Below, piece by piece: positions 25,482-37,700 of a stretch of DNA of 64,000 bases; the stretch's first letter is position 1; each line of letters begins with the position of its first letter. The DNA is taken from contig CM055063.1 in assembly GCA_029204045.2 (NCBI GenBank), positions 35,738,562 through 35,802,561 on the forward strand. The letters run 5' to 3'. The translations under genes were made by a program, and so were the position numbers. Origin of the DNA: Tillandsia leiboldiana (taxonomy: Eukaryota > Streptophyta > Magnoliopsida > Poales > Bromeliaceae). The notes under the pieces are model-generated. The model had not been told where the DNA came from. It ran no database searches and worked only from the letters and a program-made list of their open reading frames with translations.

Positions 25482-25835
25482 CTCTAATCTGTCACACCCC
25501 GGGGTCGAAACTGTGGTGACCCCAATCCCCGTGTAGCTTCTCCCATGAACCGTGGTGTAGAACACCTAGTGTTGGTGTGTCTGGCCCATAGTGCATCAAA
25601 GGGATGCCACAGATGGACCCTGTGTGATATCCACAGCTGGATTGGCCTTCGGCTGCATTTGCCGAATTTTTGAAATGGTTTTGGGCCAAACAGAGGTAGG
25701 ATTTGGATTCAGCGCGGAAAAACGCTTGAAAACGGCTATTTGCTTGTTTGTTTCTGAGTCCGGATGCCCAAAAACGGACTCCCGGAAGTTTTCGCTGAAT
25801 TTCGGTGCATGGGAGGGGCCGTGGACCGCCGGCTG

Positions 25836-26394
25836 CCACGTGGCGGCTTGTTATTGGCCGGTCCGCAGCACTCGGTCCGCAGAGGGGCGCGGCTAGGTGC
25901 ACAGACCCGGCGCATGGACACGTGGCGGCGCCTGATTGGCGGGCTCGTGATGCGCGGTCTACAGAGTGGCGCGGCGGTGCATGGACCAAGGCGGGTGGAC
26001 ACGTGACAGTCCCCGGTTGGTCGGTGCACGCGGCGCGGTCCACGGAACCCGAAGTAGGGTGCGTGGACCGGGTGCAGGGGACACGTGTCGGCGTGCTACT
26101 CGCGGGCTCACGAGGCGCGGCGCACGGGGTCACGGGCGGGCGCCTCGGGGCGCATGCGTGGCAGGCAATCAGGCTGCGCCTGCCCGCACGTGTGACCGCG
26201 ACACTGTGCAGGCCAGGTGGCGCCCCGCCATTGGCGGGCGTCACCTACCCGTTTGACCTGGGAGGCGCCACGCGGCGGCACCACACGCGCCCCGCACAGC
26301 TGTTTGCTGTGCGGGACACGTGTCGGCCACCGGGAGGGCCACGTGGCCACTCCCGGCGCGCCCCGCACAGCTGTTTGCTGTGCGGGTGACGTGG
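25836..26394 (+). promoter_or_regulatory. Array of G-box/ABRE-like ACGTG motifs in U3 of LTR D
   Basis: CCACGTGGC or ACACGTG variants occur at about 25836, 25918, 25999, 26079, 26317, 26338 and 26388. CACGTGGC is the core bound by plant bZIP factors of the G-box/ABRE class. The function here is inferred from motif content only. Confidence 0.55.
26291..26386 (+). repeat. Two perfect hairpins in U3 of LTR D
   Basis: CCCGCACAGC-TGTTT-GCTGTGCGGG occupies 26291-26315 and again 26362-26386. Each has 10-bp arms and a 5-nt loop, and each is followed by an ACGTG motif. Variants are present in the 3' LTR near 32830 and 32900. Confidence 0.8.
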
Positions 26395-26442
26395 CGGCAC
26401 GAGAAATTTTCGGGCGGCTACAGTGTTTCTCCTCTGCGCCCA

Positions 26443-26509
26443 GATTCGGGCGCCCGAATCTTGGGACATGAATGGAATTTTTCCATTTATTTGGTGCGGC
26501 CTATAAATA
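26443..26509 (+). promoter_or_regulatory. Core promoter of LTR D: 18-bp palindrome plus TATA box
   Basis: GATTCGGGCGCCCGAATC (26443-26460) is a perfect palindrome. TATAAATA follows at 26502-26509. In the 3' LTR the palindrome is duplicated (about 32983-33018) and the TATA box is at 33060. Confidence 0.7.
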
Positions 26510-29500
26510 GCCCGAGCCGCCTTCTTTTGCATTTTTTTTGGCACTTCCGAGCTTCAAACCGATGAGAAGTCTTCAGCAAAGTTGATCCCCACGCAGTGCT
26601 GCATCCATCTGTCGATTTCGGGGATTTTACGTGGCACGCTTATTGAGGTTCCTATTTTCTCGGCACGGCGCGACGCTCGTCCATTTGTGATCTCCTTCGT
26701 CGCGTTTCGGTGCGCGAGCTCCCCCGGCCTACTCCGACCACCTTTTCGAGCGATTTCTTTGCCGTTGGATCCGTGACAGGTAAGGCTACGATCTTGTTAT
26801 TTTCAGCATTTCCTTGTTTCACGCTTTTAGAGGAGTTCTTAAATGCTTACTGGGACCCTGATTTTCTGTGAGGATTTTGAGGACATCAGATTGATTTGAG
26901 GAGATCTCCGCGCTCGAGCGTCGGATCAAAGCGAGCCTATACACTTTTTTCATCTACTCGACACGAGGATCATCATAGTATTTTTCTTGGATTTTTCTGA
27001 GACCTTCCCGGAGGTATACATTATTCCTTTTTATCTGTGCGAGAGTTTACAGTTGTATGGTTGTGAGATTTTGCGCACCGGTACTGTGGAATTTGTAACT
27101 TGGCCTACGGTGCTCGGAATTGGGTGTGAAGGTACCCGTTTCGAAGGTATCGACGCGAGGATCGCTGTGGTATTTTTATTAGATTTTTTGGAGCCTGTCT
27201 GTAGGTGAAAAATTGATATCTTTGCGGCTGAAATTTCAGATTGTAATACTTGGTTAAATTTTGGGATTAAAGTGTAATTTTAGCCTTGTGTTGCACCCAG
27301 GAGGGATTGCGGATCGTGCCGGACCCTTTGGACTTGGAGTGGTTGTTCTTTTGGTTTTTTTTTTAGCTGTGGGATTTTAGGTTGTTAGCACCTTCAGGTG
27401 GGTGGCTTCGCTTTCAGGATCTATGGACTGTGCACTAATTCTATTGATACAGAATCATGCATGATAGTGAATGGACTTGGTAGCAAGTTAGAATTTGAAA
27501 GTTAATATTCTTTTTATTTATCTGATGATCGTATGATCTCTTCTGCTTCCTACCGCCTGTTAAATATTTGTTATCTTGGAACCTGACCTAGCACCCCCGT
27601 CATATGTTGTATGTGTAACCAGACCAGTAGAAAACCCTCACTTGGGCTAGGGTTATTTATGTTTAGACATCCACACATTATGTTTCATTCCTGGACTTAG
27701 TGTTATCCTCGCCCGGGTAGTGGGCCGAGCGGTCGGGACTTCTTTTAGTGTGGGATGCATTTACACTCGTGCTTGGGAGCAGAGTGGAGTCTGGTAGATG
27801 TAGTGGATCGCTTGTCTGTACCGGGAACCGTTTGGGGTAAACGGTGGACCCGGGAGGTCTTGTTTTCCCCTGTTTGGGTTGTCGCCACTGTATTAGTGGC
27901 AGTAGTTTACTAGTGTTGGCCGGACCTAGAACCCAGAACCCTTTTCGACATACACATGATTTTAGTCTACCAATATTTTCTTCCAAGCATCGAAGGGCCG
28001 CTGGAGTCTGTTCTTGTTTGATTGGACAAAGGCATCAGCCCTTCGGGGTTTGGGTAAAACACTTGTTTTTCTAACTGTTTTTCTAACAAGAACTAAAAAT
28101 CATTAAAAATGGATTTCTTCTCAAAACAAGATAGCTTTTCAAAAATGGTACTACTTTTAATCCTCACCCTGTGTGGGTTGAGTGAAAATGGCTTTCAATA
28201 ACAAATGTCACCTTTTTCCTGTAAATATCCCCACTCGAAAGGATTCGAGTGGTCTGGGTTCTAGGGGTCGTTCCTTTGTCGGGATGAAAGCCACGGGGGG
28301 CGAGCCTGGAACCTGTTCTTGTTTGATAGGGTTGTAGGTGTAGGTCTTCCGGGACTTTCGGGCCCTGTTGGTGTCTTCTGCGTGTAGTACCGAGAATGTT
28401 GTGTTCCCGAACTATAAGGGGGTCGGGAACTTCGATAGGCGGAGCCTAGAGTCTGTTCTTGTTTGATAGGGTTCTAAGCACCGGCCTATCGGATTTCCGA
28501 ACCCTTATGGTGTCGGTCTTTCCTGTGAGTTTAGTGTTCTGTTGTGGGAGCCGTCTGGTGGACGGTGGCCCCCGGCTGTGTGGTTTTCCAGCCTGTGAGT
28601 GAGCGTTGGTGTTGTTAGTCGATCTTGTTGATCGTGGTTTGGACTTTAGCCTGCATGAGCCATATTGAGCTCGACAAAGATACGCAGATACTTTCCTCGG
28701 TGGGGTCGCGCCCCTCGAGTGCCACTCCGGAGTTGGGCCTGTTACTTGCTATCGCGACTTATCGACGCAGTCCCTCTGGCTGGGCCAGTTTTGGCAGTCA
28801 CGGACACCCTACGGTAGACCCCTCCTGTTGAGGATGTGCGGCAGTAGGTTGGCGCAGGTTTGACTAGACCCTATGCGGCAGTCGGTGTAGATTGGGTGAC
28901 TGTACTTTGGGAGTTAGTAGATGCATCATGTTTCCATCTGTTCCACTCCTTGAGCATCTAGATAGAGGCATAGTAGCTGTAGAGTTACTTTTCCAGCCCT
29001 TTCATTTCAGTTTTATATTGTTACTTTATGCCTCTAGTAGACTTAGTGGGCAGACCGTCGGGCTTGTTGGCGGCACCCACTGAGAACTACTTGGGACGTA
29101 GATCTCACACCCGTCGTGGTGTCTTTTACCACAGGGACTTCTACTCCTGTTCCTGCTGCTCCAGTTACTGATCCGGCTGATCGAGGTAAGGGAGTCGCGA
29201 GATAGATCCCTACCAGTCATCGTCGTCCAGAGAGTAGATGTACCCCTTTACTTTTTGAGAGTTCTTGTTGAGAGACTTTTGTAGTGAGGTATAGAGTTGT
29301 ACTTTTTATTTTACTGCTTGAGAGATTTATGTGTTTTGGGGAGGATTTTGAGTTGTATATATTTTCATTTTCAGCAGTTTACTTTCAGCTCTGATATCTG
29401 TATAGTATAGTTGATCTTTTGCTGGTTAGTCGCTTCGTCTATACGGGGCTTCCCGTATGGGCGGCGGATCTGTTGGCGAGCCCGGGTCACAGTTTCGACG

Positions 29501-29520
29501 CCGGGGCGTGACAGATTAGG

Positions 29521-29533
29521 TGGTATTAGAGCC
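29521..29533 (+). other. Primer binding site of element D
   Basis: TGGTATTAGAGCC lies seven bases after the LTR and has one mismatch to the tRNA-iMet site present in C and E. Confidence 0.8.
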
Positions 29534-29814
29534 TAGGTTGTAGGTCATTGTGGACTTAGAAACCCTAGGCTTGTGGTTGGACATTAGGATGACTACGTGA
29601 GAGTCGTGACTTTTAGCGAGAGTCCTGATTGAGTTTTATACCTCTCCCAAGGGACGGGATGAGTGATTGGCATGTTTATTCTCCTAAGCGATTATGTTGG
29701 CTGCAGACAACATAATGCTAGGGAATGGATGACATGTCTTAGACTTTCGCTGGATTGGGTCGAGTGTTGTTTGGTACTGTCCTGATATTTGCATGTGTGT
29801 TGCAGGTGGGCACG

Positions 29815-31338
29815 ATGCCTCCCCGACGCAGGGTACAGACGTGTTCTTAGCCTTCCCCCTCCGATGAGCCTGGGCAGGAGGAGCCAGCACAGGGTCAGCA
29901 GAGTGAGGTGCAGGAGCTTCGGGCTCAGATGGCCCAATTGGCGGAGGCTGTTCGGCGCCAGGAGGAGGCTACACGGCGCTAGGAGGAGGCTACACGGCGC
30001 CAGGAGGAGGCCATGGGTCGGATGATGCTTATGTTGGAGCAGAGGGTACAGCCAGTTGTAGCACCCCCAGGGAGTTTCCCCGCACCTTCGTCGCCAGCTG
30101 TGGCACCCCCAGTTGTACCAGCAGTGCAGGTAGCCCCTATTGCACCAGATACCGGTAGACAGCCGTTCGGGACGGCAGGGCAGTTGACCCGGGCAGAGCA
30201 GCGAGAGGTGGTGGATTTGTTGTTGAGATTCCGTCAGTTTAACCCACCTCATTTTTCGGGGCAGAGTTCGGAGCCGTGTGAGGCAGAGTCGTGGATCACG
30301 GCTATGGAGCGCCATTTCGAGAGCTTATTTATCGAGGAGCGGTTTCAGGTTCTATTAGCGACTCACTTTTTGGAGCGCAATGCCGATGCCTGGTAGAGGC
30401 GTGTTCGACCAGTTGGTCCACCTGGGACCCAGCTGCTTACTTGGGCAGAGTTCCGCAGTCTACTTCTTGGAGCCTTTTTCCCGGAGAGCGTCAGGCAGAG
30501 GTTGGAGGAGCAGCTGAGGAATCTCCAACAGGGAGATCGGCCCGTGCATGAGTACATTGCAGAGTTCAACCAGTTGTTGGCTTGTGTACCGCACGCGGCT
30601 AGGGATGAGGCGCACCGGATCTACATGTTTGAGCGAGGACTGCGCCGTGATATCTACCAGTTTGTCCGCTCGCAGAGATTGCAGACTCTGGGTGCCTCTA
30701 TGGAGTAGGCCCTCTATGTGGAGCACGGAGAGGCGGTTATGGTCGAGGTGGCCCCAGCTCCCGCAGGGATTTTGGGGGCGAAGCTCCCAGCACCGGATGA
30801 TGAGGGTCAGACGAGCCGGCAGGGACCTCCGAGACCTCCACGATCTCATCCTGAGGGTCGTGGGTTTCGTAGGCGCCGGAGATCAGGTGGGCCCCCGCAG
30901 TAGCAGCAGTATCGGCAGCAGCGACAGGAGCGGTGTGTCATCTGTGGCGGGCCTCATCTACCGTCGCAGTGTGATCAGAGACAGGGGCGGTGTTTCCTCT
31001 GTGGAGAGTTGGGACATTTTCGCGCAGCTTGCCCCCAGGCCATTTTGTCAGTGCGGCCGATTGCGATAGCACCCCCCTTGCCTATCTATGCAGCGGAAGC
31101 CCCTCCGGCACACCGTCAGGCAGAGTGGGCCACGACGTCGGGACAGGCGGGACGACGATCTGCAGCACCCAGTGGACGGGTTTATGCAGCCCTGGTGGAG
31201 GACACCCCGGCAGCGGATCATGTCGCGGCAGGTATGATTTTATTTCTGTTAGCTGAGTTGAGCAATTCGATACCGTTGTATTCTTCTGCATTATTAGTAG
31301 AGCATCTGCATCTGCATCTTTGCATGGGTGTGGGTTAG
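29815..31338 (+). pseudogene. Gag of element D, one frame broken by five amber codons
   Basis: From the ATG at 29815 a single frame runs about 470 codons before losing similarity. In order it has a basic start (MPPRRR), a heptad-like coiled region with three RRQEEAT-type repeats (29955-30017), and a Pro/Val-rich linker. A Retrotrans_gag capsid-type domain follows (30190-30710; FNPPHFSG, WITAMERHFE, FRSLLLGAFFP, RIYMFERGLRRD). Then come an Arg/Pro-rich stretch and two zinc knuckles, C-X2-C-X3-H-X4-C (about 30937) and C-X2-C-X4-H-X4-C (about 30990-31031). Stops at 29848, 29980, 30394, 30706 and 30901 are all TAG, with no frameshift between them. The frame then reads YALVEDTP, the usual lead-in to protease, and dissolves near 31240. 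Gag would coat the RNA and form particles. This copy is dead. Confidence 0.85.
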
Positions 31339-32058
31339 GAATTTATGCTACAGGTTTTAGCGATTGGATTCTTTCCAGTATCCTACGAGTAGAGGAGGAT
31401 TGCGGTGTATGATCAATGCAGTTGAGACTTCGGACTTCACCTGCTGATGTGGCGATTCAAGAACAGCTCCAGGACTTGGATTGAGCACACAGGTTGGACT
31501 GGTTGGTGCGGTGCCGTGCTACGACTGATAATGGAATGAGAGCGGTTACCCTTCTGTGAGTTGGACAGGAGGAGTTCATTTTTCTCGGGTTACCGGCGTA
31601 TCCTTCCAGCAGCATGGACTTCAGCGACTATGGACAGATGCCGCCTCGGGAGCAGTTGTGACGTTTAGGACTAGAGGTTGTGTCCTTAGGAGTTTCGGTT
31701 AGTGGTAGCTTTCGTTTTTGTAGCCACAGCAGGAACGACACCAACACTTCTCCCCCTTTTCTCGCCTTTGTGCTGAAATTTACGAACAGGACGAAAACTT
31801 CGAAAGATTGCTCCAGAAATGGAGACAGTGCCCGAACCTGTTCTTGTTTGATTGGGGCGAAGGCACTGATCTTTCGAAATTTTCGGACTTTTCGCTAATT
31901 TCAGCTGTTTTCTAAATCGAGGGTTGGAGTTGATGACTTTCCTGCCAGTGGAGCCGTACCTTTCTTGTTAGTTTAGTGTTTGAGTTCTTTGGGCTGATTT
32001 GATTGTTTTAGTTTTGTTGTTGTGGTGTGTTTTAGTTTCGGGGACGAAACTTTCTTTT
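31339..32058 (+). other. Non-coding remainder of the internal region of D
   Basis: No protease, reverse transcriptase or integrase motif is visible between gag and the polypurine tract. At about 31830-31880 lies a block similar to LTR sequence (CCTGTTCTTGTTTGATTGG followed by GGCACTGATCTTTCG), perhaps a captured LTR piece. Confidence 0.55.
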
Positions 32059-32070
32059 AGTGGGGGAGGA
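32059..32070 (+). other. Polypurine tract of element D
   Basis: AGTGGGGGAGGA lies directly before the 3' LTR start TGTGGTGACC. Confidence 0.85.
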
Positions 32071-34746
32071 TGTGGTGACCCCGATCCCCGTGTAGCTTCT
32101 CCCATGAACCGTGGTGTAGAACACCTAGTGTTGGTGTGTCTGGCCCATAGTGCATCAAAGGGATGCCACAGATGGACCCTGTGAGATATCCACTGCTGGA
32201 TTGGCCTTCGGCTGCATTTGCCAAATTTTTGAAATGGTTTTGGGCCAAACAGAGGATGGATTTGGATTCAGCGCGAAAAAACGCTTGAAAATGGCTATTT
32301 GCTTGTTTGTTTCTGAGTCCGGATGCCCAAAAACGGACTCCCGAAAGTTTTCGCTGAATTTTGGTGCATGGGAGGGGCCGTGGACCGCCGGCTGCCACGT
32401 GGCGGCTTGTTATTGGCCGGTCCGTAGCACTCGGTCCACAGAGGGGCGCGGCTGGGTGCACGGACCCGGCGCATGGACACGTGGCGCCGCCTGATTGGCG
32501 GGCTCGTGATGCGCGGTCTACAGAGTGGCGCGGCGGTGCATGGACCAAGGCGGGTGGACACGTGGCAGTCCCCGGTTGGTCGGTGCACGCGGCGCGGTCC
32601 ACGGAACCCGAAGTAGGGTGCGTGGACCGGGTGCAGGGGACACGTGTCGGCGTGCTACTCGCGGGCTCACGAGGCGCGGCGCACGGGGTCGCAGGCGGGC
32701 GCCTCGGGGCGCGTGAGTGGCAGGCGGTCAGGCTGCGCCTGCCCGCACTGTGACCGCGACACTGTGCCAATGGCGGGCCGCCACCTACCCGTTTGACCGG
32801 CGAGGCGCCACGCGGCGGCACCACACGCGCCCCGCACAGCTATTTGCTGTGCGGGACACGTGTCGGCCACCGGGAGGGCCACGTGGCCACTCCCGGCGTG
32901 CCCCGCACGGCAGTTTGCTGTGCGGGTGACGTGGCGGCACGGAAAATTTCCGGGCGGCTATAGAGTTTCTCCTCTGCGCCCAGATTCGGGCGCCCGAATC
33001 TTCGGGAGCGCCCGAATCTTGGGACATGAATGGAATTTTTCCATTTGTTTGGTGCGGCCTATAAATAGCCCGAGCCGCCTTCTTTTGCATTTTTTTGGCA
33101 CTTCCGAGCTTCAAACCAACGGGAAGTCTTCAGCAAAGTTGATCCCCACACAGTGCTGCATCCATCTGTCGATTTTGGGGATTTTACATGGCACGCTTAT
33201 CAAGGTTCCTATTTTCTCGGCGCGGCGCGACGCTCGTCCATTTGTGATCTCCTTCATCGCGTTTCGGTGCGCGAGCTCCCCCGGCCTACTCCGACCACCA
33301 TTTCGAGCGATTTCTTCGCCGTTAGATCCGCGACAGGTAAGGCTACGATCTTGGGATTTTCAGCATTTCCTCGTTTTGCACTTTTCGAGGAGTTCTTCCA
33401 TGCTTACTGGGACCCTAATTTTCTGTGAGGATTTCGAGGACAGCTGATTGATTTGAGGAGATCTCCGCGCTCGAGCGTCCGATAAAAGCGAGCCTATACA
33501 CTTTTTTCATCTACTCGACACGAGGATCATCACAGTATTTTTATTGGATTTTTTTGAGACCTTCCCGGAGGTATACATTATTCCTTTTTATCTGTGCGAG
33601 AGTTTACAGTTGTATGGTTGTGAGATTTTGCGCACCGGTACTGTGGAATTTGTAACTTGGCCTACGGTGCTCGGAATTGGGCGTGCAGGTACCCGTTTCG
33701 AAGGTATCGATGCGGGGATCGCTGTGGTATTTTTATCAAATTTTTTGGAGCCCTGTCTGCTGGTGAGAAATTGACATCTTTGCGGCTGAAATTTCAGATT
33801 GTAATACTTGGTTAAATTTTGGGATTAAAGTGTAATTTTAGCCTTGTGTTGCACCCAGGAGGGATTGCGGATCGTGCTGGACCCTTTGGACTTGGAGTGG
33901 TTGTTCTTTTGGTATTTTTTTTAGCTGTGGGATTTTAGACAGTTAGCACCTTCAGGTGGGTGGCTTCGCTTTCAGGATCTATGGACTGTGCACTAATTCT
34001 ATTGATACAGAATCATGCATGATAGTGATTGGACTTGGTAGCATGCTAGAATTTGAAAGTTAATATTCTTTGTATTTATCTGATGATCGTATGATCTCTT
34101 CTGCTTCCTACCGCCTGTTAAATATTTGTTATCTTGGAACCTGACCTAGCACCCCCGTCATATGTTGTATGTGTAACCAGACCAGTAGAAAACCCTCACT
34201 TGGGCTAGGGTTATTTATGTGTAGACATCCACACATTATGTTTCATTCCTGGACTTAGTGTTATCCTCGCCCGGGTAGTGGGCCGAGCGGTCGGGACTTC
34301 TTTCAGTGTGGGATGCATTTACACTCGTGCTTGGGAGCAGAGTGGAGTCGTGGTGTCTTTTCCCACAGGGACTTCTACTCCTGTTCCTGCTGCTCCAGTT
34401 GTTGATCCGGCTGATCGAGGTAAGGGAGTCGCGAGATAGATCCCTACCAGTCATCGTCGTCGAGAGAGTAGATGTACCCCTTTACTTTTTGAGAGTTCTT
34501 GTTGAGAGACTTTTGTAGTGAGGTATAGAGTTGTACTTTTTATTTTGCTGCTTGAGAGATTTATGTGTTTTGGGAAGGATTTTGAGTTGTATATATTTCA
34601 TTTTCAGCAGTTTACTTTCAGCTCTGATATCTGTATAGTATAGTTGATCTTTTGCAGGTTAGTCGCTTCGTCTATAGGGGGCTTCCCGTATGGGCGGCGG
34701 ATCTGTTGGCGAGCCCGGGTCGCAGTTTCGACGCCGGGGCGTGACA
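32071..34746 (+). repeat. 3' LTR of element D, with internal deletion
   Basis: It matches the 5' LTR except that the segment equivalent to about 27792-29115 is missing, with the join at about 34346-34352 in GTGGAGTCGTGGTGTC. The conserved stem-loop lies in the lost part. Confidence 0.85.
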
Positions 34747-34751
34747 GAAAC

Positions 34752-37700
34752 TGTGACCCGGGCTCGCCAACAGATCCGCCACCTATGCCAATACTCCGCA
34801 TAGGCGAAGCGTCCTACCTGCAAGAAAAGTACTACAGCTAACAGATATCAGAGCTATAAATGAAAATCTGTTGTAAAACTAAAATCAACCACTGTACAAT
34901 TGGAAATAATACAACAATGTCCATCTCCCAAAAATGATAGTCATACAATATCCTCATATACAAACCCAGAACTCGACAGGAAGGTATCTCCAATAATACA
35001 TCAGTGTACAGGCTCTCAATAGATAACATATCCTCACTGCATCAGTCTCTCAAAAGAGGAAAATAAAATAACTAATCTAGTGAAGATCTCCTCTGCAGGG
35101 GTACCGGTACTCTCCAATGACGGGTTGGGATCTAACACGCTCCTCCCTCGCCTCGCACAGCAACCGCAGAATCAGCTACACCCGCTAAGACTCTGCAAAA
35201 CAAATGAGAGAAAGAAATAGGAGGGGGAAAACCCCCAATGGGTGTGAGAACTACACCAAAAAGGGAGTTCTCAGTGGGTACCACCGCCAGGCCCGACGAT
35301 CTGCCCACTAAGTCCACTAGAGGCATAAGATAACCAATGCAGTAAAAACTGAACAAGAAAGCTGGAGACACTCAACAGCTATCATGCCTCTATCTAAATG
35401 CTCAAATGGGGAAACTCTGATAAAGATATGCAACACTCGCACACGAGGTGCTCGATCGACCCAATCGAGCTGACTGCCACATCGGGTCCAGTCAAACCTG
35501 CGCCCACCTACAACCACCTCCCGCTGACGGGCAGGAATTACGTAGGGTGTCCAAATGGACTAACTCGCTATCGAATAGTGGCTCATGCAGGCTATAGTCG
35601 AAATCCACGCTCTCTCAGAACGGATAGACTCAAGATGCTCAACCTCTCACACAACGGTCAAAGTACTCACAACGACACGGGACCACCGTCAAACCAAACG
35701 GCTCCCAACAACATTAGCATTGGTCTAAACACAGCTACTAGACTCCACTCAGCCCCCATGCACGAGTGCAACAATAAAAGTACCTGACCGAACAAACCCA
35801 ATCGAATGAACCGGTATAAAACCCGGTACTGCCTGCTCTGTCATCAATCTCACGAACTCAGTATCTCCACTGTCCAAATGACCGGAACCCAACACGGTCT
35901 GACCGAAACCCAATACGGTCTAAAGCCTACTCCGGAGTGGCACTCGAGGGGAGCGACCCGCACGAGTAAAGTATCACTGTAACAAGTATCACCGTAACAA
36001 GTATCACCATATAGCAGGACTGGATCACGACTCTGATCAAGTGGGAAAACCCATACAATAAAGGGAAACCCGATCCCTAATCGGAGGCAATAGTAAACAA
36101 TAAGTGGGAAACTCCATCCACTAAAGAAACCTGATACCCAATCTGATGCATAAGCAACCTCCGGTCAACCGCCCAATGTCCGCGGTTGCCGCAATACCCC
36201 ACAAACCACAACCTGGTACAACAACCCACACCCGGCCAACCGCCCAATATCCGCGGTCGCCGGAAACCCTGCCAACCACAATCTGGTACAACCTGTCCCC
36301 GACACCAAAATCCCAGCTACACTATCCCAAATCCCTGCTCGAACCCGAGCAACATGAACCATACGACTGACAAAAGGAGAAAAGAAGCAAAGATAGTTTC
36401 TCCTAAGTCAAGTCCCAATAAGAAAGTGTAGCAGTAAAAGATGGCCTATCTAGATGTCCATACAAGCATGCATTTGTCCTCAAGCAAGATAAAAGGAAGT
36501 ATAATCGATAGTAGCTTCAGATAAATATAAACTCATTCCAATATCATCAATGGACTACACCTGCCCAAAATCCATGATCCATAATCCATAATAACTCCTC
36601 AGAGTAAAACCCGCACATAGATATATATACTATCCTGTCCCCTCGAATGATCAATCCTCGTGAAATACTTTGTGCTAATATGGCATGCTAACTACAAAAT
36701 GTCAAACCCACATGAATAGGCCAATGATTAAATAACATGTACAATAATTAGGTAAGCATTAATCCACAAGATCTAGGCCACATTCCATGCTTACAACTCA
36801 ATGCTATTAATTGTACATTTAATCATGCATGCATTCTAACATACAGAATTAGAGAACCGTCCACCGGTTCTGGGGATGAAGCAACCCACCAGAAACGCTT
36901 TCCGCAGGCAAAGCCGAAGTCGGTGAAGTGCGTAGTCACACGCTATCCAAAATCTACCAAAACCGCACCCTCGGTAATCAGCCGCACAAGCCTCTGTTCC
37001 AACCAACAACATCACCAACAATCAATAACCAACACCACATATCCCCAAAACAGCACACGCTGTTTTTACCAACCAGCAGAGAGGAGGGGGATTTTCACCA
37101 GCATACAGTCCTCTAAAAATCCTAGAAAAATCACGGTTGCGATCCTCGCGACGAGTAGCCCCAAAGCGAGTATTTATACGCCCTGTTCCGACACCTGTAG
37201 GCCATGATACAAATTATACAATGCGGGGTGCCGATAATCCACTACACTGCAAAAACTGCGGGATACAACACCAAAAAAGCTTAAATCTCACCTGCGAAAT
37301 GAACTCAGAAAAATCCGAAAAAATAACCGCTGCGTTCGTCGCGCTGAGTCCTTCGAAACGGATACCTGCAAGTCCCAATCCGAGTTTTGTTGCTCAAGTT
37401 ACAAATTCCACAAGGTGACCATCTCGAAATTCCCAAATATCAAAAACTGTACAACTCTGTCCAGAAAATGGAATTTTCTTACCTTCGAAAAAATTCAGTA
37501 AAATCCATAAAAATTACCAGGACGTTCCTTGCATTGAGTAGATGCAAAACGACTATAGGCAAGCCTCCATCCGATGCCCGAGCACGAAGATAGAAAATCG
37601 ACAAGCCTTCGCTGTCCAAAACCTCACGGCAGGAAAAGGAGTCACAGAAACACCTCGGGAACACTGCCAAAAACTAGAAACGAGGAGAAATGATCTCACG

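Larger units (their letters stand above)
25512..29513 (+). repeat. 5' LTR of element D (4.0 kb)
   Basis: It starts TGTGGTGACCCCAATCCC and ends GACGCCGGGGCGTGACA, directly before the primer site. It contains a G-box array, two hairpins, a palindrome, a TATA box and the conserved stem-loop at 29082-29106. Confidence 0.9.
25512..34746 (+). mobile_element. LTR retrotransposon D, complete ends, innermost element of the nest
   Basis: The 5' LTR is 25512-29513 (4002 bp), the internal region 29514-32070 (2557 bp), and the 3' LTR 32071-34746 (2676 bp). The TSD GAAAC is at 25507-25511 and 34747-34751. It is inserted 22 bp into the 5' LTR of element C. It has a primer site, a gag pseudogene and a polypurine tract but no pol. 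The LTRs differ by scattered substitutions and one 1.3-kb deletion in the 3' copy. Confidence 0.9.

Noticed and set aside
30394..30396. Programmed amber readthrough in gag of D
   Set aside because: Five separate TAG codons spread through the capsid and knuckle regions are better explained by decay than by recoding.
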